From Burkholderiales bacterium (lineage in GTDB: Bacteria; Pseudomonadota; Gammaproteobacteria; Burkholderiales; JAEUOS01): DNA of 64,000 nucleotides. Numbering within the stretch: position 1 is the stretch's first letter; each line of letters starts with the position of its first letter. This document shows positions 19,642 through 30,804 of this stretch, in pieces. The notes under the pieces are model-generated. The model was not told the DNA's origin, did not search any database, and worked only from the letters and a program-made list of their open reading frames with translations. The stretch spans positions 1-64,000 of the forward strand of contig JAEUOS010000091.1 in assembly GCA_016790695.1 (NCBI GenBank). The letters are read 5' to 3'. The translations under genes were made by a program, and so were the position numbers.

Positions 19642-21035
19642 AGCACAAGATCAGTCACATCCACTTCGTCGGGATCGGCGGCGCCGGCATGTCGGGCATC
19701 GCCGAGGTGCTCGCCAACCTCGGCTACCGGATCAGCGGCTCCGACCTCGCGCAGAACGCGGCGACGCGCCGTCTCGAAGGTCTGGGGGCACGCATCGCCA
19801 TCGGGCACGATGCGGCGCACGTGGCCGGTGCGGATGCCGTGGTCGTCTCCACCGCGGTTTCCAATGCCAACCCGGAGGTGCAGGCGGCGCGCGCGCAGCG
19901 CATCCCGGTGGTGCCGCGCGCGCTGATGCTCGCGGAACTCATGCGCCTGAAGCAGGGTATCGCGGTCGCGGGTACCCACGGCAAGACCACCACGACGAGC
20001 CTGGTCGCCAGCGTGCTGGCCGAAGCGGGCTTCGACCCGACCTTCGTGATCGGCGGCCGGCTCAACGCGGCCGATGCGAACGCGCGCCTGGGCCAGGGGG
20101 AATACATCGTGGTCGAGGCCGACGAATCCGACGCGTCGTTCCTGAACCTGCAGCCGGTGATCGCGGTCATCACGAACATCGACGCCGACCACATGGAGAC
20201 CTACGGCCACGATTTCGCGCGGCTCAAGCAGGCCTTCATCGAGTTCGCCCAGCACCTTCCCTTCTACGGCAATGCCATTCTGTGCGCGGACGACGCGGCG
20301 GTGCGCCAGATCATGCCCTTCGTCAGCAAGCCGGTGACGACCTACGGCTTCGCCGACGACGCGCAGGTGCGCGCCGTCGACGTCGTGGCCGAGGACGGGC
20401 GCATGCGCTTCTCGGTGCTGCGCGAGGGGCAGCCGGGTGCCTTGCCGGTCATGCTCAACCTGCCGGGGCGGCACAACGTGCAGAACGCGCTGGCGGCGAT
20501 CGCGGTGGCCACCGAGATCGGGATCGGCGACGCGGCCATCACCGCGGCGCTGGCCGGCTTCAAGGGGGTGGGCCGGCGCTTCCAGCGCTACGGCGAGGTG
20601 GCGGCGGCCGGCGGCGGCGCCTTCACGCTGATCGACGACTACGGGCACCATCCGGCCGAAATGGCGGCGACCATCGCCGCCGCGCGGGGGGCGTTTCCCG
20701 GGCGCCGGCTGGTGCTGGCGTTCCAGCCGCATCGCTACACCCGCACGCGCGATTGCTTCGAGGACTTCGTGCGCGTGCTCTGCAGCGTCGACGCCCTGCT
20801 GCTGTCCGAGGTCTACGCGGCCGGGGAGGCACCCATCGTCGCCGCCGACGGCCGCGCGCTGGCGCGGGCGCTGCGGGTCGCCGGCCAGGTGGAGCCGGTG
20901 TTCGTCGACGACATTGGCGGCATGGCCGCCGCGATCCGGCGCGTCGCGCAGGATCGGGACGTGGTCATCACCATGGGCGCGGGATCGATCGGCGGCGTGC
21001 CGCGCGAACTGGCCGGCGGAGGCGCGCATGGCTGA
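19638..21035 (+). CDS. murC: UDP-MurNAc:L-alanine ligase MurC
   Basis: 465 residues; GTG start overlapping the murG stop by four bases. Nucleotide-sensing N-domain [17 protein letters not shown] (about 7-23), P-loop [12 protein letters not shown] (about 112-123), [10 protein letters not shown] (about 157-166), and the C-terminal [10 protein letters not shown]. It makes the first amino-acid addition to UDP-MurNAc. In many bacteria murB follows murC; here the next gene is ddlB, so MurB must be encoded elsewhere. Confidence 0.96.
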   Translation: MKHKISHIHFVGIGGAGMSGIAEVLANLGYRISGSDLAQNAATRRLEGLGARIAIGHDAAHVAGADAVVVSTAVSNANPEVQAARAQRIPVVPRALMLAELMRLKQGIAVAGTHGKTTTTSLVASVLAEAGFDPTFVIGGRLNAADANARLGQGEYIVVEADESDASFLNLQPVIAVITNIDADHMETYGHDFARLKQAFIEFAQHLPFYGNAILCADDAAVRQIMPFVSKPVTTYGFADDAQVRAVDVVAEDGRMRFSVLREGQPGALPVMLNLPGRHNVQNALAAIAVATEIGIGDAAITAALAGFKGVGRRFQRYGEVAAAGGGAFTLIDDYGHHPAEMAATIAAARGAFPGRRLVLAFQPHRYTRTRDCFEDFVRVLCSVDALLLSEVYAAGEAPIVAADGRALARALRVAGQVEPVFVDDIGGMAAAIRRVAQDRDVVITMGAGSIGGVPRELAGGGAHG

Positions 21036-21948
21036 CTACGGGCGCGTCGCGGTGCTGATGGGCGGCAGCTCGGCCGAGCGCGAGATTTCGCTGATGAGCG
21101 GGCGCGGCGTCCTGGCCGCGCTGCGCAGCCGCGGCGTCGACGCCCATGCGTTCGATCCGGCCGAGCGCGATCTCGCCGAGTTGCGGCGCGACGGCTTCGC
21201 GCGCTGCTTCATCGCCCTGCACGGGCGCGGCGGCGAGGATGGCACCATCCAGGGCGCGCTGACCGTGCTCGGCCTGCCGTACACCGGCTCGGGGGTGGCC
21301 GGGTCGGCGATCGGCATGGACAAGTGGCGCACCAAGATGATCTGGATCGCCGCGGGCATCCCGACGCCGCGCTTTCGCATCCTCGAGCGCGGCGACGACT
21401 GGCAGGCGGTCGCCGACGACCTCGGGTTGCCGCTGATCGTCAAGCCGGCGCGCGAAGGATCGACGCTGGGCCTGACCAAGGTGACCGATTCCGCGCAGCT
21501 GCCCGATGCCTACGAACTCGCCGCGAACCGGTATCGCGACATCGCGCTCGCCGAGGAGTTCATCGCCGGTCCCGAGTTCACCGCCAGCATCCTGGGCGAG
21601 ACCGCGCTGCCCCTGATCCGCATCGAAGCGCCGGGCGGCAACTACGACTACCAGAACAAGTACTTCAGCGACGACACCCGCTATGTGTGCCCGTGCGGAC
21701 TCGAACCGTCGGCCGAGGCGGCGATCCAGGCCCTCGCGCTCAGGGCCTTCCGCCTGGTCGGCGCGTCGGGCTGGGGCCGCATCGACGTCATGCAGGATGC
21801 CGCAGGCCGCCCGCACCTGCTCGAAGTCAACACGTCGCCCGGCATGACCGGCCACAGCCTGGTCCCGATGGCGGCGCGCGCGGCGGGCATCGGGTACGAG
21901 GACCTGTGTCTGCGGATTCTCGACATGACCCTGGAGCCGCGGCCATGA
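21028..21948 (+). CDS. ddlB: D-alanine:D-alanine ligase DdlB
   Basis: 306 residues, the size of DdlB-type enzymes. The ATP-grasp fold is seen from [13 protein letters not shown] (about 9-21), [16 protein letters not shown] (about 62-77), [13 protein letters not shown] (about 137-149) and the metal-binding C-terminal [14 protein letters not shown]. It supplies D-Ala-D-Ala to MurF. It overlaps murC by 8 bases. Its stop overlaps the ATG of an 18-codon frame (21945-22001) that leads to ftsQ. Confidence 0.96.
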   Translation: MADYGRVAVLMGGSSAEREISLMSGRGVLAALRSRGVDAHAFDPAERDLAELRRDGFARCFIALHGRGGEDGTIQGALTVLGLPYTGSGVAGSAIGMDKWRTKMIWIAAGIPTPRFRILERGDDWQAVADDLGLPLIVKPAREGSTLGLTKVTDSAQLPDAYELAANRYRDIALAEEFIAGPEFTASILGETALPLIRIEAPGGNYDYQNKYFSDDTRYVCPCGLEPSAEAAIQALALRAFRLVGASGWGRIDVMQDAAGRPHLLEVNTSPGMTGHSLVPMAARAAGIGYEDLCLRILDMTLEPRP

Positions 21949-22000
21949 CGCGCCCGTCGGCCGCGGCCGCGACGCCGCCGGATGCGGGAGGCTGCCGCTG

Positions 22001-22843
22001 ATGTGGCACGATCCGCTCGCCCTCGACCGCCTGAGCGCGGCGATCGTCGTCGTTGCGGTCGCCCTGGCCGGGCATTCGGCCGCCCGCTGGGTGGCGCAGC
22101 AGGAGCGCTTCGCGGTGCGCAGCCTGGTCGTCGAGACCGACGCCGGCCGGACCGTGGAGCACCTGAGCGCGGAGCAGGTCGCGCGCTTCTGCCTGCCCCG
22201 CATCAGCGGCACCGTGTTCACCGCCGACATCGCGGACCTGCGCAGTGCCTTCGAGTCGCTGCCCTGGGTGCGGCGCGCCAGCGTGCGCCGGCAATGGCCG
22301 GATCGCCTGGTCGTCCATGTGGAAGAGCACCAGGCCCTGGCGCGCTGGAACGACGATGCCGGGAACCGCTTCGTCAGCGTCCTGGGCGAGGCCTTTGCCG
22401 CGCCGGGCGAGGCCGACCTCGGCCGCCGATTGCCGCTGCTGGGCGGGCCCGAAGGCAGCCAGGCCGAGGTCGCGCGCGGCTACGCGACCTTCCGCCGGTC
22501 GCTGGCCCCGATCGGCAAGGAACCGGTCGTCGTCATGCTCTCGGCCCGGCAGGCGTGGACCCTGCGACTGGGCGACGGCCTGGTCCTCGAGATGGGGCGC
22601 GACCAGCCGTCGTCGAGCGTGATCTCCCGGCTCGAGCGCTTCGTCGCCAACCATGCGTCGACGCTGGGGCGCCTGGCGGCGCGCGTCGAGGTCGTCGACC
22701 TGCGCTACGCCAACGGATTCGCGGTGCGTGTCCCCGGCCTGAAGGCCGCGCTGGCGCCGCCGCGCCCGGCGTCGAGCCGGCCGCCGCCGCGGCGCCCGGC
22801 GGCGCCGTTGCGAGGAGCGCGCGCGGCCGGGCGCGGTGCATGA
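22001..22843 (+). CDS. ftsQ: Cell division protein FtsQ
   Basis: 280 residues. The betaproteobacterial N-terminus MWHDPLAL leads into one transmembrane helix (about 11-25), then the POTRA-like domain (FAVRSLVVETDAG onward) and the FtsQ beta domain. PWVRRASVRRQWPDRLVVHVEEHQ (about 88 on; written in parts: PWVRRASVRRQW, then PDRLVVHVEEH) is the best family signature. FtsQ scaffolds FtsB and FtsL at the divisome. ATG 22001 has GGGAGG upstream, located inside the 18-codon bridging frame. The C-terminal 30 residues are Pro/Arg-rich and unlike other FtsQ. Confidence 0.94.
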   Translation: MWHDPLALDRLSAAIVVVAVALAGHSAARWVAQQERFAVRSLVVETDAGRTVEHLSAEQVARFCLPRISGTVFTADIADLRSAFESLPWVRRASVRRQWPDRLVVHVEEHQALARWNDDAGNRFVSVLGEAFAAPGEADLGRRLPLLGGPEGSQAEVARGYATFRRSLAPIGKEPVVVMLSARQAWTLRLGDGLVLEMGRDQPSSSVISRLERFVANHASTLGRLAARVEVVDLRYANGFAVRVPGLKAALAPPRPASSRPPPRRPAAPLRGARAAGRGA

Positions 22844-22865
22844 CCAGGATGCTGGAGAAGCAAAC

Positions 22866-24104
<1,239 letters not shown>

Positions 24105-24345
24105 GGGCGGACGGACATGCATTCCGTTCCAGCGGGTTCATTCTTCGCCGGCAGCGGCCGGCGGCGCCGCCGACTGGCGGCGCGACGGGCTACGAAGCGG
24201 TGGTTTCGTGGGGGGAGTCTGGTGATTAGGGGCTATCGGCTTCAACGCGGCGCGCCGCGGCGCGGGGCAGCCGGCATCCCCGAATTTCTAGGTTCCTCAT
24301 TTTCGATGATTCAAGTCTGATTGTTTCTTCAAGGAGATCTCTGGC
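24105..24345 (+). promoter_or_regulatory. ftsA-ftsZ intergenic leader
   Basis: This 241-base gap is the longest in the dcw run. A GC-rich first half with several short inverted repeats gives way after about 24280 to an AT-richer segment before the strong ftsZ ribosome site AAGGAG at 24330-24335. A dedicated ftsZ promoter is likely here, but I see no clear consensus pair. A 67-codon Arg-rich frame (24117-24320) fills the gap and is probably not a gene. Confidence 0.4.
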
Positions 24346-25548
24346 ATGTCGAACAAATTCGAGGTTCTGGAAACCGAGACCAGCGGCACCAACATCAAGG
24401 TCATCGGCATTGGCGGCGCCGGCGGCAACGCGATCACGCACATGATTCGCCGCGAGGTGCATGGCGTCGAATTCATCGCAGCCAACACCGATGCCCAGGT
24501 GCTCACGCGCACCGGCGCCGAGACGCAGATCCAGCTCGGCTCGAGCGGCCTGGGGGCCGGCGCGAACCCGGAGCGCGGGCGCGACGCCGCGCTCGCCGAC
24601 AAGGAGCGCATCCGCGAGGCCCTGGAAGGGGCGCACATGGTCTTCATCACCGCCGGCATGGGCGGCGGCACCGGCACCGGCGCCGCGCCCGTGGTCGCGG
24701 AGATCGCCAAGGAGATGGGAATTCTCACCGTCGGCGTGGTGACCAAGCCGTTCCTCTTCGAGGGCGGGCGGCGCATGCGCGCGGCCGAGTCCGGCATCAC
24801 CGAGCTCTCCGCCCACGTCGACTCGCTGATCGTGATCCTCAACGAGAAGCTCATGGAAGTCCTGGGCGACGACGTCGAGATGGAGCAGGCGTTCGCCGCC
24901 GCCGACGACGTGCTGCACAACGCCGTCGCGGGAATCTCCGAGATCATCAACCAGCCCGGCCTGATCAACGTGGACTTCGAGGACGTGAAGACCGTGATGG
25001 CGGAGATGGGCATGGCGATGATGGGGTCGGCATACTCCGAGGGGATGGATCGCGCGCGCATCGCCGCCGAGCAGGCGGTCGCCAGCCCGCTCCTCGAAGG
25101 GGTCGATCTCACCGGTGCGCGCGGCGTGCTGGTCAACATCACCGCCTCGAAGTCGCTCAAGATGAAGGAATACAAGGAGGTGATGGACACCATCAAGCAT
25201 TTCGCCGACCCGGATGCGCATGTGATCTGCGGCGCCGTCTTCGACGACAGCATGGGAGATCGCCTGCGCGTGACCGTGGTGGCCACCGGGCTGGGCCGGG
25301 CGATCGCCCGCCGTGCCGACAAGCCGACGCTGGTGCCGCAGACCGTGCTGCGCACCGGTACCGACAATGCGCCGGTCGCGGCGGTGGCGCCGTTCGATCA
25401 GCCGCCGGCGGTCAACTACCAGGATCTCGAGACCCCCGCCGTGTTCCGCTCGGGGCGCGCCGACCGCCGCGCGCAGGTCGAGGCGCTGGCCAATGCCGGC
25501 ATGGACAAGTACGAGATCCCCGCGTTCCTGCGCCGCCAGGCGGACTGA
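24346..25548 (+). CDS. ftsZ: Cell division GTPase FtsZ
   Basis: 400 residues. The tubulin signature GGGTGTGAAPVVAE is at about 106-119, with the N-terminal KVIGIGGAGGNAITHM (about 14-29) and synergy-loop segments intact. A variable linker follows about residue 320. The C-terminal tail YEIPAFLRRQAD contains the conserved peptide that binds FtsA and ZipA. It polymerises into the Z-ring at mid-cell. The start is supported by AAGGAGA ten bases upstream. Confidence 0.98.
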   Translation: MSNKFEVLETETSGTNIKVIGIGGAGGNAITHMIRREVHGVEFIAANTDAQVLTRTGAETQIQLGSSGLGAGANPERGRDAALADKERIREALEGAHMVFITAGMGGGTGTGAAPVVAEIAKEMGILTVGVVTKPFLFEGGRRMRAAESGITELSAHVDSLIVILNEKLMEVLGDDVEMEQAFAAADDVLHNAVAGISEIINQPGLINVDFEDVKTVMAEMGMAMMGSAYSEGMDRARIAAEQAVASPLLEGVDLTGARGVLVNITASKSLKMKEYKEVMDTIKHFADPDAHVICGAVFDDSMGDRLRVTVVATGLGRAIARRADKPTLVPQTVLRTGTDNAPVAAVAPFDQPPAVNYQDLETPAVFRSGRADRRAQVEALANAGMDKYEIPAFLRRQAD

Positions 25549-25641
25549 GCGAGGAGGCGGCGCGCTGCAGCCCGCGGCCGACGGCAGTCGTGCCGCGGGT
25601 CGCGGGTCGCGGCGCCGCCATCGGGGGGAGGGGGCGGACGC

Positions 25642-26055
25642 ATGGCCGAAATCAGCGGCATCTCGCACATCCAGCTGACGGTGTCGTCGATGGCGCGTTC
25701 GAGGCCGTTCTATGAACGGCTTCTGCACGCGCTCGGCATGGTCACGCTGATCGCGCGCGACGACTTCTACTACTGCATCGGCGGGCGCACCGGCGTGGCG
25801 ATCTCGCCGGCCGGGCCCGGGGCGCTGCCGTTCGATCAACGTGTCGTCGGTCTCCACCACCTGTGTTTCCGCGCCCGCACCCGCGCCGATGTCGACGCCA
25901 TCCATCGCACGGCGCAGGAACTCGGGGCGCGCATCGTGCGCGCTCCGGCGGAGACCGACTGGGCGCCCGGCTACTACTCGGTGCTGTTCGAGGATCCCGA
26001 CGGCATCCGCATCGAGGCGAATCACGTGCCGGGCCGGGGACATCTGGAGCCGTGA
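25642..26055 (+). CDS. VOC family (glyoxalase/dioxygenase-like) protein
   Basis: 137 residues with one full vicinal-oxygen-chelate module. It opens with ISHIQLTVSSMARSRPFYE, has an internal GLHHLCFRARTRADVD, and ends with FEDPDGIRIEANHVPG; the His in SHIQL, the His in LHHLC and the Glu in RIEAN are candidate metal ligands. The family includes glyoxalase I, ring-cleaving dioxygenases and resistance proteins, so the reaction cannot be named. It overlaps the following SDR gene by four bases. Both are accessory genes inserted after ftsZ. Confidence 0.8.
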   Translation: MAEISGISHIQLTVSSMARSRPFYERLLHALGMVTLIARDDFYYCIGGRTGVAISPAGPGALPFDQRVVGLHHLCFRARTRADVDAIHRTAQELGARIVRAPAETDWAPGYYSVLFEDPDGIRIEANHVPGRGHLEP

Positions 26056-26822
26056 GCACCGAGGCCAGGGTCGCGCTGGTCACCGGTGCCGCCCGCGGCA
26101 TCGGCCTGGCGATCGCGCGCCGCTTCCTGCGCGAGGGCTATCGCGTGGCGATGGTCGACATCGACGCGCCGTGCCTGGCCGGCGCCGTCGACGGACTGGG
26201 CGGGCGCGCCGACGCCATGCCGGTGGTGTGCGATGTGGCCGACCCGGCGCAGGTCGGGGATGCGGTGGCGGGCGTCGCGCGCGCGTTCGGCCGCATCGAT
26301 GCGCTGGTCAACAACGCGGGCGTCGCGGTGTTCAAGCCGCTGCTCGAGACCACGTACGAGGAGTGGTCGCGGGTGATGGCGGTCAACCTCGACGGACCCT
26401 TCCTGTTCACGCAAGCCTGTGCGCCGCTCATGATCCGGGCAGGCGGCGGCAGCGTGGTCAATATCTGCTCGATCTCGGGATTGCGCGCCTCCACCCTGCG
26501 CGTCGCCTACGGCACCAGCAAGGCGGCGCTCTCTCATCTGACGAAGCAGCAGGCCGCCGAACTCGGCACTCGCGGCGTTCGCGTCAACGCCGTCGCGCCC
26601 GGCCCGGTCGACACCGCGATGGCCAGGCAGGTGCACACACCGGACATCCGGTCCGGCTACCACGATGCGATTCCCCTGAATCGCTACGGTCTGGAGGACG
26701 AGATCGCGGCGGCCGTGTGGTTCCTGTGCAGCGACGCCGCGAGCTACGTCAACGGCCAGACCCTCGCCGTCGATGGCGGCTTCGATGCGAGCGGCATCGG
26801 GCTCCCGGCCTTGCGGCGATGA
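26052..26822 (+). CDS. Short-chain dehydrogenase/reductase
   Basis: 256 residues from a GTG overlapping the VOC gene stop (GTGA). Classical SDR motifs: NAD(P)-binding TGAARGIG (about 11-18), NNAG (about 88-91), catalytic Ser in SISGL, and YGTSK with the catalytic Tyr and Lys (about 153-157); an Asp after strand two (MVDID) favours NAD. The C-terminal LAVDGGFDASG is typical of FabG-like members. The substrate is unknown. It probably acts in one pathway with the VOC and flavin-reductase-like neighbours. Confidence 0.9.
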   Translation: MSTEARVALVTGAARGIGLAIARRFLREGYRVAMVDIDAPCLAGAVDGLGGRADAMPVVCDVADPAQVGDAVAGVARAFGRIDALVNNAGVAVFKPLLETTYEEWSRVMAVNLDGPFLFTQACAPLMIRAGGGSVVNICSISGLRASTLRVAYGTSKAALSHLTKQQAAELGTRGVRVNAVAPGPVDTAMARQVHTPDIRSGYHDAIPLNRYGLEDEIAAAVWFLCSDAASYVNGQTLAVDGGFDASGIGLPALRR

Positions 26823-26847
26823 ACGCGATCCTGTCGAGGAGGAATCC

Positions 26848-27531
26848 ATGTACTACGAACCCGGGGTCACGCCCCACGGCCTGCCGTACGACCCGTTCAA
26901 GTCCTGCGTGATTCCGCGGCCGATCGGCTGGATCTCGACCATCGACGCCGCGGGAAACCACAATCTGGCGCCGTACAGCCAGTTTCAGAACGTGACGTTC
27001 GATCCGCCGATCGTCATGTTCTCCGCCAATCAGGACAGCCAGGGGCGGCGCAAGGACTCGGCGCGCAACGCCGAGCAGACCGGGCAGTTCGTCTGGAACA
27101 TGGCGACCTACGCGTTGCGCGAGGCGGTCAACATCACCGGCGAGGAGCTGCCGCCCGAGATCGACGAATTCGATCGTGCCGGGCTGACCAAGGCACCGTC
27201 GCGACTGGTGCGCCCGATGCGGGTGGCGGAATCGCCGATCCAGTTCGAATGCGTGTACCTGAACACGCTGCGCTTTCCCGGCGTCGCGCCGATGGGCGCG
27301 GCCGACGTGGTATTCGGCCGGGTGGTGGCCGTGCATATCGCGGACGACGCCCTCGACGAGCGCGGCATGATCGACGTGCTTCGGCTCAAGCCGCTGGCGC
27401 GCATGGGGTACTTCGACTACACGTACGTCGACAACCGCTTCCAGATGATCATTCCCGGAGGCAACCGCGCCGTGCTCGCCGGCCTCGAAGGCTCGCCGGA
27501 GAAGGCGAACGCCGCGACGCGGCGCGCCTGA
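26848..27531 (+). CDS. Flavin reductase-like FMN-binding protein
   Basis: 227 residues of the split-barrel flavin-reductase-like family. The N-terminal DPFKSCVIPRPIGWISTID and the following NLAPYSQFQNVTFDPP with VMFSANQ are the usual FMN-binding region. ATG 26848 has AGGAGGA upstream; it lies 25 bases after the SDR gene, so the three genes (25642-27531) look like one operon. Relatives reduce FMN or act with oxygenases, but no partner oxygenase is nearby. It is convergent with the transglycosylase gene, with one base between the stop codons. Confidence 0.87.
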   Translation: MYYEPGVTPHGLPYDPFKSCVIPRPIGWISTIDAAGNHNLAPYSQFQNVTFDPPIVMFSANQDSQGRRKDSARNAEQTGQFVWNMATYALREAVNITGEELPPEIDEFDRAGLTKAPSRLVRPMRVAESPIQFECVYLNTLRFPGVAPMGAADVVFGRVVAVHIADDALDERGMIDVLRLKPLARMGYFDYTYVDNRFQMIIPGGNRAVLAGLEGSPEKANAATRRA

Positions 27532-27532
27532 T

Positions 27533-28219
27533 CTAGCGCGGGCCGGCGCCAGGGGCGGGTGCGGAAGCGGCATCCGCCCGCGAGGCCCAGTGCCACCGGT
27601 TCTTCCATGCGGCGGTCACCGCGTTCGGATACTCCGCGCGACCGCGGCTGCCGTTGTAGCGCCCGAGCGCCATGAACAGGTCGCCGTTCTCCAGATCGAG
27701 GTAGTGGCGCAGGATCACGCAGCCCATGCGGATGTTGGTGCGCATGTCGAACAGCGTGCGCACGTCGCCGTTGCCGATCAATCGGGTCCAGAACGGCATC
27801 ACCTGCATGTAGCCGCGCGCGCCGGCGCTGCTGATGGCGTACTTCTTGAATCCCGACTCCACCGTGATCAGGGCGAGCACCAGCTGCGGGTCGAGCCCGG
27901 CGCGCGTGGCCTCGTAGTGAACGGTCTTCAGGAACTCGATGCGGCTGCGGTAGTCCGGCTTGTGGCGCACCGGCAGGCGCTCGGACATCGCGGCAAGCCA
28001 GTTGGCGCGGTCGAGGGGCGTCGGGAACTTCGGTTCCGGCGGGGTGCGATCGGCGCGCACCGCGGCGGAGAGCGCCGTGCGCACCGCGTCGGACAAGGGT
28101 TCGTACTGCTGCGCGCCGGCCGACACCGGCGCCGGTGTCGCGAGAGGCAAGGCGCATCCGAGCGCGACCTGCGCGGCGGTGCGGCGCCATCGGATGGCGG
28201 CCGCGCGCGCCGTGTTCAC
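27533..28219 (-). CDS. Lytic transglycosylase, SLT domain
   Basis: 228 residues with a signal peptide (cleavage after about residue 34, PVSAGA). SLT motifs: catalytic Glu in LITVESGF (about 118-125), [13 protein letters not shown] (about 130-142) and GRYNGSRG (about 190) for the usual AYN. It cleaves the MurNAc-GlcNAc bond in the periplasm with 1,6-anhydro product formation. GTG 28219 overlaps the proS stop by four bases, so it is translated behind proS. Confidence 0.9.
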   Translation of the reverse strand: MNTARAAAIRWRRTAAQVALGCALPLATPAPVSAGAQQYEPLSDAVRTALSAAVRADRTPPEPKFPTPLDRANWLAAMSERLPVRHKPDYRSRIEFLKTVHYEATRAGLDPQLVLALITVESGFKKYAISSAGARGYMQVMPFWTRLIGNGDVRTLFDMRTNIRMGCVILRHYLDLENGDLFMALGRYNGSRGRAEYPNAVTAAWKNRWHWASRADAASAPAPGAGPR

Positions 28220-29961
28220 GCGGCCAGCCTGGCGCGGACGAACGCCGCGGCAGCGTCGAGCGCCACCGGCGTGGGGGCGCTGTCGCGCCTGGACTGGTAC
28301 TCGACCTTGCCTTCCTTCAGGCCGCGCTCGCCGATGGTCAGGCGATGCGGGATGCCGATCAGCTCCATGTCGGCGAACATCACGCCGGGACGCTCGCCGC
28401 GGTCGTCCATCAGCACGTCGACTCCCGCGGCCGTCAGCGCCGTGTAGAGGGCCTCGGCGGCCTCGCGCACGGCGGCGGACTTGTCCAGCCCGATCGGGCA
28501 GAGAGCGACGGTGAACGGGGCGATCGCGTCGGGAAACACGATCCCGCGCTCGTCGTGGCCCTGCTCGATGGCGGCACCGACGATGCGGGTCACCCCGATG
28601 CCGTAGCAGCCCATGACCATCAGTTGCGGCTTCCCGGTCTCGTCGAGATAGGTTGCCTTCATCGCCTCGGAATACTTGGTGCCGAGGTAGAACACGTGGC
28701 CGACTTCGATGCCGCGTTCGATCGCCAGGGTGCCCTTGCCGTCAGGCGAGGGGTCCCCTTCGCGGACGTTGCGGATGTCGGCCACGACGTCCGGCTCCGG
28801 CATGTCGCGGCCCCAGTTGACGCCGGTGAGGTGGTGGTCCCAGCGATTGGCGCCGGTGACGAAGTCGCTCATGTTCGCCACGGTGCGGTCGGCGACCACG
28901 CGCACCGGCTTGGCCGTGCCGACCGGGCCCAGGTAGCCCGGCTTGATGCCGAAGTGATCCTCGATCTCCGCCGTGGTCGCGAAGCGGAAGCCCCGGTCCA
29001 GCCCGGGCACCTTGCCGGCCTTGACTTCGTTCAGGTCATGGTCGCCGCGCACCAGCAGGAGCCACAGCCGCACCGCGCGGACCGATCCGTCGGCATTGCG
29101 GTCCTCGGTCGCCAGGACCAGCGACTTGACGGTGCGCTCCAGCGGCAGGCCGAGAAAGGCCGCGACGTCTTCGCAGGTCGCCTTTCCTGGCGTCGGCACC
29201 GCGGCCATCGGCGCCGCCGCGGCGGCGCGGGCGTCGAGCAGCGGCACCGCCTCGGCCAGCTCGATGTTGGCGGCGAAGTCCGAGTCGGGGCAATAGACGA
29301 TCGCATCCTCGCCGGTATGGGCGATCACCTGGAATTCGTGGGAGCGCGTCCCGCCGATCGCACCGGTGTCGGCCGCCACCGCCCGGTAGGTCAGCCCGAA
29401 GCGGTCGAAGATGCGCCGGTAGGCATCGAACATGCGGTCGTAGCTGGCCTCCGCCCCCTTGGCGTCGCGATCGAACGAATAGGCGTCCTTCATCGTGAAC
29501 TCGCGGCCGCGCATGACCCCGAAGCGCGGTCGCCGCTCGTCCCGGAACTTCGTCTGTATGTGGTAGAAGTTCCGCGGCAGCGCGCGGTAGGAGCGCAGCT
29601 CCTGGCGCGCGATGTCGGTGACGACCTCCTCGCTGGTCGGCTGGATGATGAAGTCGCGGTCGTGCCGGTCCTTGACCCGCATCAATTCCGGCCCCATCGC
29701 GGCGAAACGGCCGGTTTCCTGCCACAACTCGGCAGGCTGCACCACCGGCATCAACAACTCGACGGCGCCGGCGCGATCCATCTCCTCGCGAATGATCGCC
29801 TCGACCTTGCGGATCACCCGAAGGCCGAGCGGCATGTAGGTATAGATGCCGGCCGACAGGCGCTTGATCATGCCGGCGCGGATCATCAGGCGGTGGCTGG
29901 CTACCTCGGCGTCGCTGGGGGCCTCGCGTACGGTGGAGAGAAAGAACTTGGAGGCGCGCAT
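28216..29961 (-). CDS. proS: Prolyl-tRNA synthetase
   Basis: 581 residues, the bacterial-type class II enzyme. Motif 2 region is at about 137-165 ([17 protein letters not shown]); the YbaK-like editing insertion lies between motifs 2 and 3 (about 225-385; [13 protein letters not shown]); motif 3 and the C-terminal anticodon-binding domain follow. It charges tRNA-Pro, a CGG isoacceptor of which is encoded at 38820. It is divergent from rppH across 70 bases. Confidence 0.97.
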   Translation of the reverse strand: MRASKFFLSTVREAPSDAEVASHRLMIRAGMIKRLSAGIYTYMPLGLRVIRKVEAIIREEMDRAGAVELLMPVVQPAELWQETGRFAAMGPELMRVKDRHDRDFIIQPTSEEVVTDIARQELRSYRALPRNFYHIQTKFRDERRPRFGVMRGREFTMKDAYSFDRDAKGAEASYDRMFDAYRRIFDRFGLTYRAVAADTGAIGGTRSHEFQVIAHTGEDAIVYCPDSDFAANIELAEAVPLLDARAAAAAPMAAVPTPGKATCEDVAAFLGLPLERTVKSLVLATEDRNADGSVRAVRLWLLLVRGDHDLNEVKAGKVPGLDRGFRFATTAEIEDHFGIKPGYLGPVGTAKPVRVVADRTVANMSDFVTGANRWDHHLTGVNWGRDMPEPDVVADIRNVREGDPSPDGKGTLAIERGIEVGHVFYLGTKYSEAMKATYLDETGKPQLMVMGCYGIGVTRIVGAAIEQGHDERGIVFPDAIAPFTVALCPIGLDKSAAVREAAEALYTALTAAGVDVLMDDRGERPGVMFADMELIGIPHRLTIGERGLKEGKVEYQSRRDSAPTPVALDAAAAFVRARLAA

Positions 29962-29992
29962 CGTGTGCGGGTTCCCTGAGCGTGGATGGGTC

Positions 29993-29998
29993 TATAAT
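29993..29998 (+). promoter_or_regulatory. -10 element of the rppH promoter
   Basis: A perfect TATAAT lies 34 bases before the rppH start, in the proS-rppH divergent gap. The matching -35 region (GTTCCC near 29971) is poor, so strength is uncertain. Confidence 0.5.
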
Positions 29999-30031
29999 CA
30001 AGCGAATTTTACGGGATCAGCGGGTTACTTC

Positions 30032-30637
30032 ATGCTCGATCGCGACGGCTACCGCCCGAACGTCGGCATCATCATCGTCAACCATCGCAACGAGGTCTTC
30101 TGGGGCAAGCGGGTAAGAGAGCACTCCTGGCAGTTTCCGCAGGGCGGCATCAAGTACGGCGAAACGCCGGAACAGGCCATGTACCGCGAACTCCACGAAG
30201 AAACAGGCCTCAAGGCCGAGCATGTGCGCATCCTCGGCCGCACGCGCGACTGGTTGCGCTATGACGTGCCGCGCGAATGGATCAAGCGGGATGTTCGCGG
30301 CAATTACCGCGGCCAGAAGCAGATCTGGTATCTGCTGCGCCTGATCGGTCGGGATTGCGACGTCCGGCTGCGTGCCTCGGATCATCCCGAGTTCGATGCG
30401 TGGCGCTGGCACGACTTCTGGGTTCCGCTGGACGCGGTCATCGAATTCAAGCGCGAGGTGTACAGCCAGGCCCTCAACGAGTTGTCGCGCCTGCTGCACA
30501 TCCGCCCGCGCGCAGCGCGCGCGGGGGCGTCGCGTGCCCCCGGACGCGGCGGTGCGCACGCGGTCGCGCCGGGGACGGGCGCCGCGCCGGCGCCGGCACC
30601 GCCGCCGCACATTGATTCCACCTATCCGCGCGATTGA
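30032..30637 (+). CDS. rppH: RNA 5'-pyrophosphohydrolase RppH
   Basis: 201 residues. The Nudix box [20 protein letters not shown] (followed by TGL) is at about residues 38-60 and has all catalytic Glu. The N-terminal [15 protein letters not shown] and WQFPQGGI mark the RppH branch rather than other Nudix enzymes. It trims 5'-triphosphates from mRNA, opening them to RNase E decay. A 40-residue Ala/Pro/Arg-rich tail extends beyond the E. coli protein. ATG 30032 is chosen because it begins exactly at the family N-terminus. Confidence 0.95.
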   Translation: MLDRDGYRPNVGIIIVNHRNEVFWGKRVREHSWQFPQGGIKYGETPEQAMYRELHEETGLKAEHVRILGRTRDWLRYDVPREWIKRDVRGNYRGQKQIWYLLRLIGRDCDVRLRASDHPEFDAWRWHDFWVPLDAVIEFKREVYSQALNELSRLLHIRPRAARAGASRAPGRGGAHAVAPGTGAAPAPAPPPHIDSTYPRD

Positions 30638-30643
30638 CACAAA

Positions 30644-30675
30644 CAATTGGCGCCGAACGGCCAATTGGCTATGAT
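30644..30675 (+). promoter_or_regulatory. Rubrerythrin promoter with overlapping dyad
   Basis: TTGGCG (30647-30652) and TATGAT (30670-30675) are 17 bases apart and form a plausible sigma-70 promoter. A perfect inverted repeat, CAATTGG (30644-30650) and CCAATTG (30661-30667), covers the -35 and most of the spacer, as a repressor operator would. An unused TTGACA at 30634 overlaps the rppH end. The regulator is not identifiable from the site. Confidence 0.6.
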
Positions 30676-30804
30676 TGAAAGCGTGTCGGACGGAGCCGGC
30701 GGGGACTGCCGGGTCCGGTCGGCTGTGGCACGGCGAAGCACCGTGCTGCCGCGCAGTGTCGATGGCGGCATTTCCAGCAATCTTGCATTGATCGGAGAGA
30801 TGAC

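Noticed and set aside
19638-21948. Search for murB between murC and ddlB
   Set aside because: murC and ddlB overlap by 8 bases, so there is no room; MurB is encoded elsewhere.
28135-29979. 614-codon plus-strand frame opposite proS
   Set aside because: Shadow of proS; Asp/His/Arg-rich without family resemblance.
30634-30639. Consensus TTGACA as the rubrerythrin -35
   Set aside because: The only good -10 (30670) would be 30 bases away; TTGGCG at 30647 has the correct 17-base spacing.
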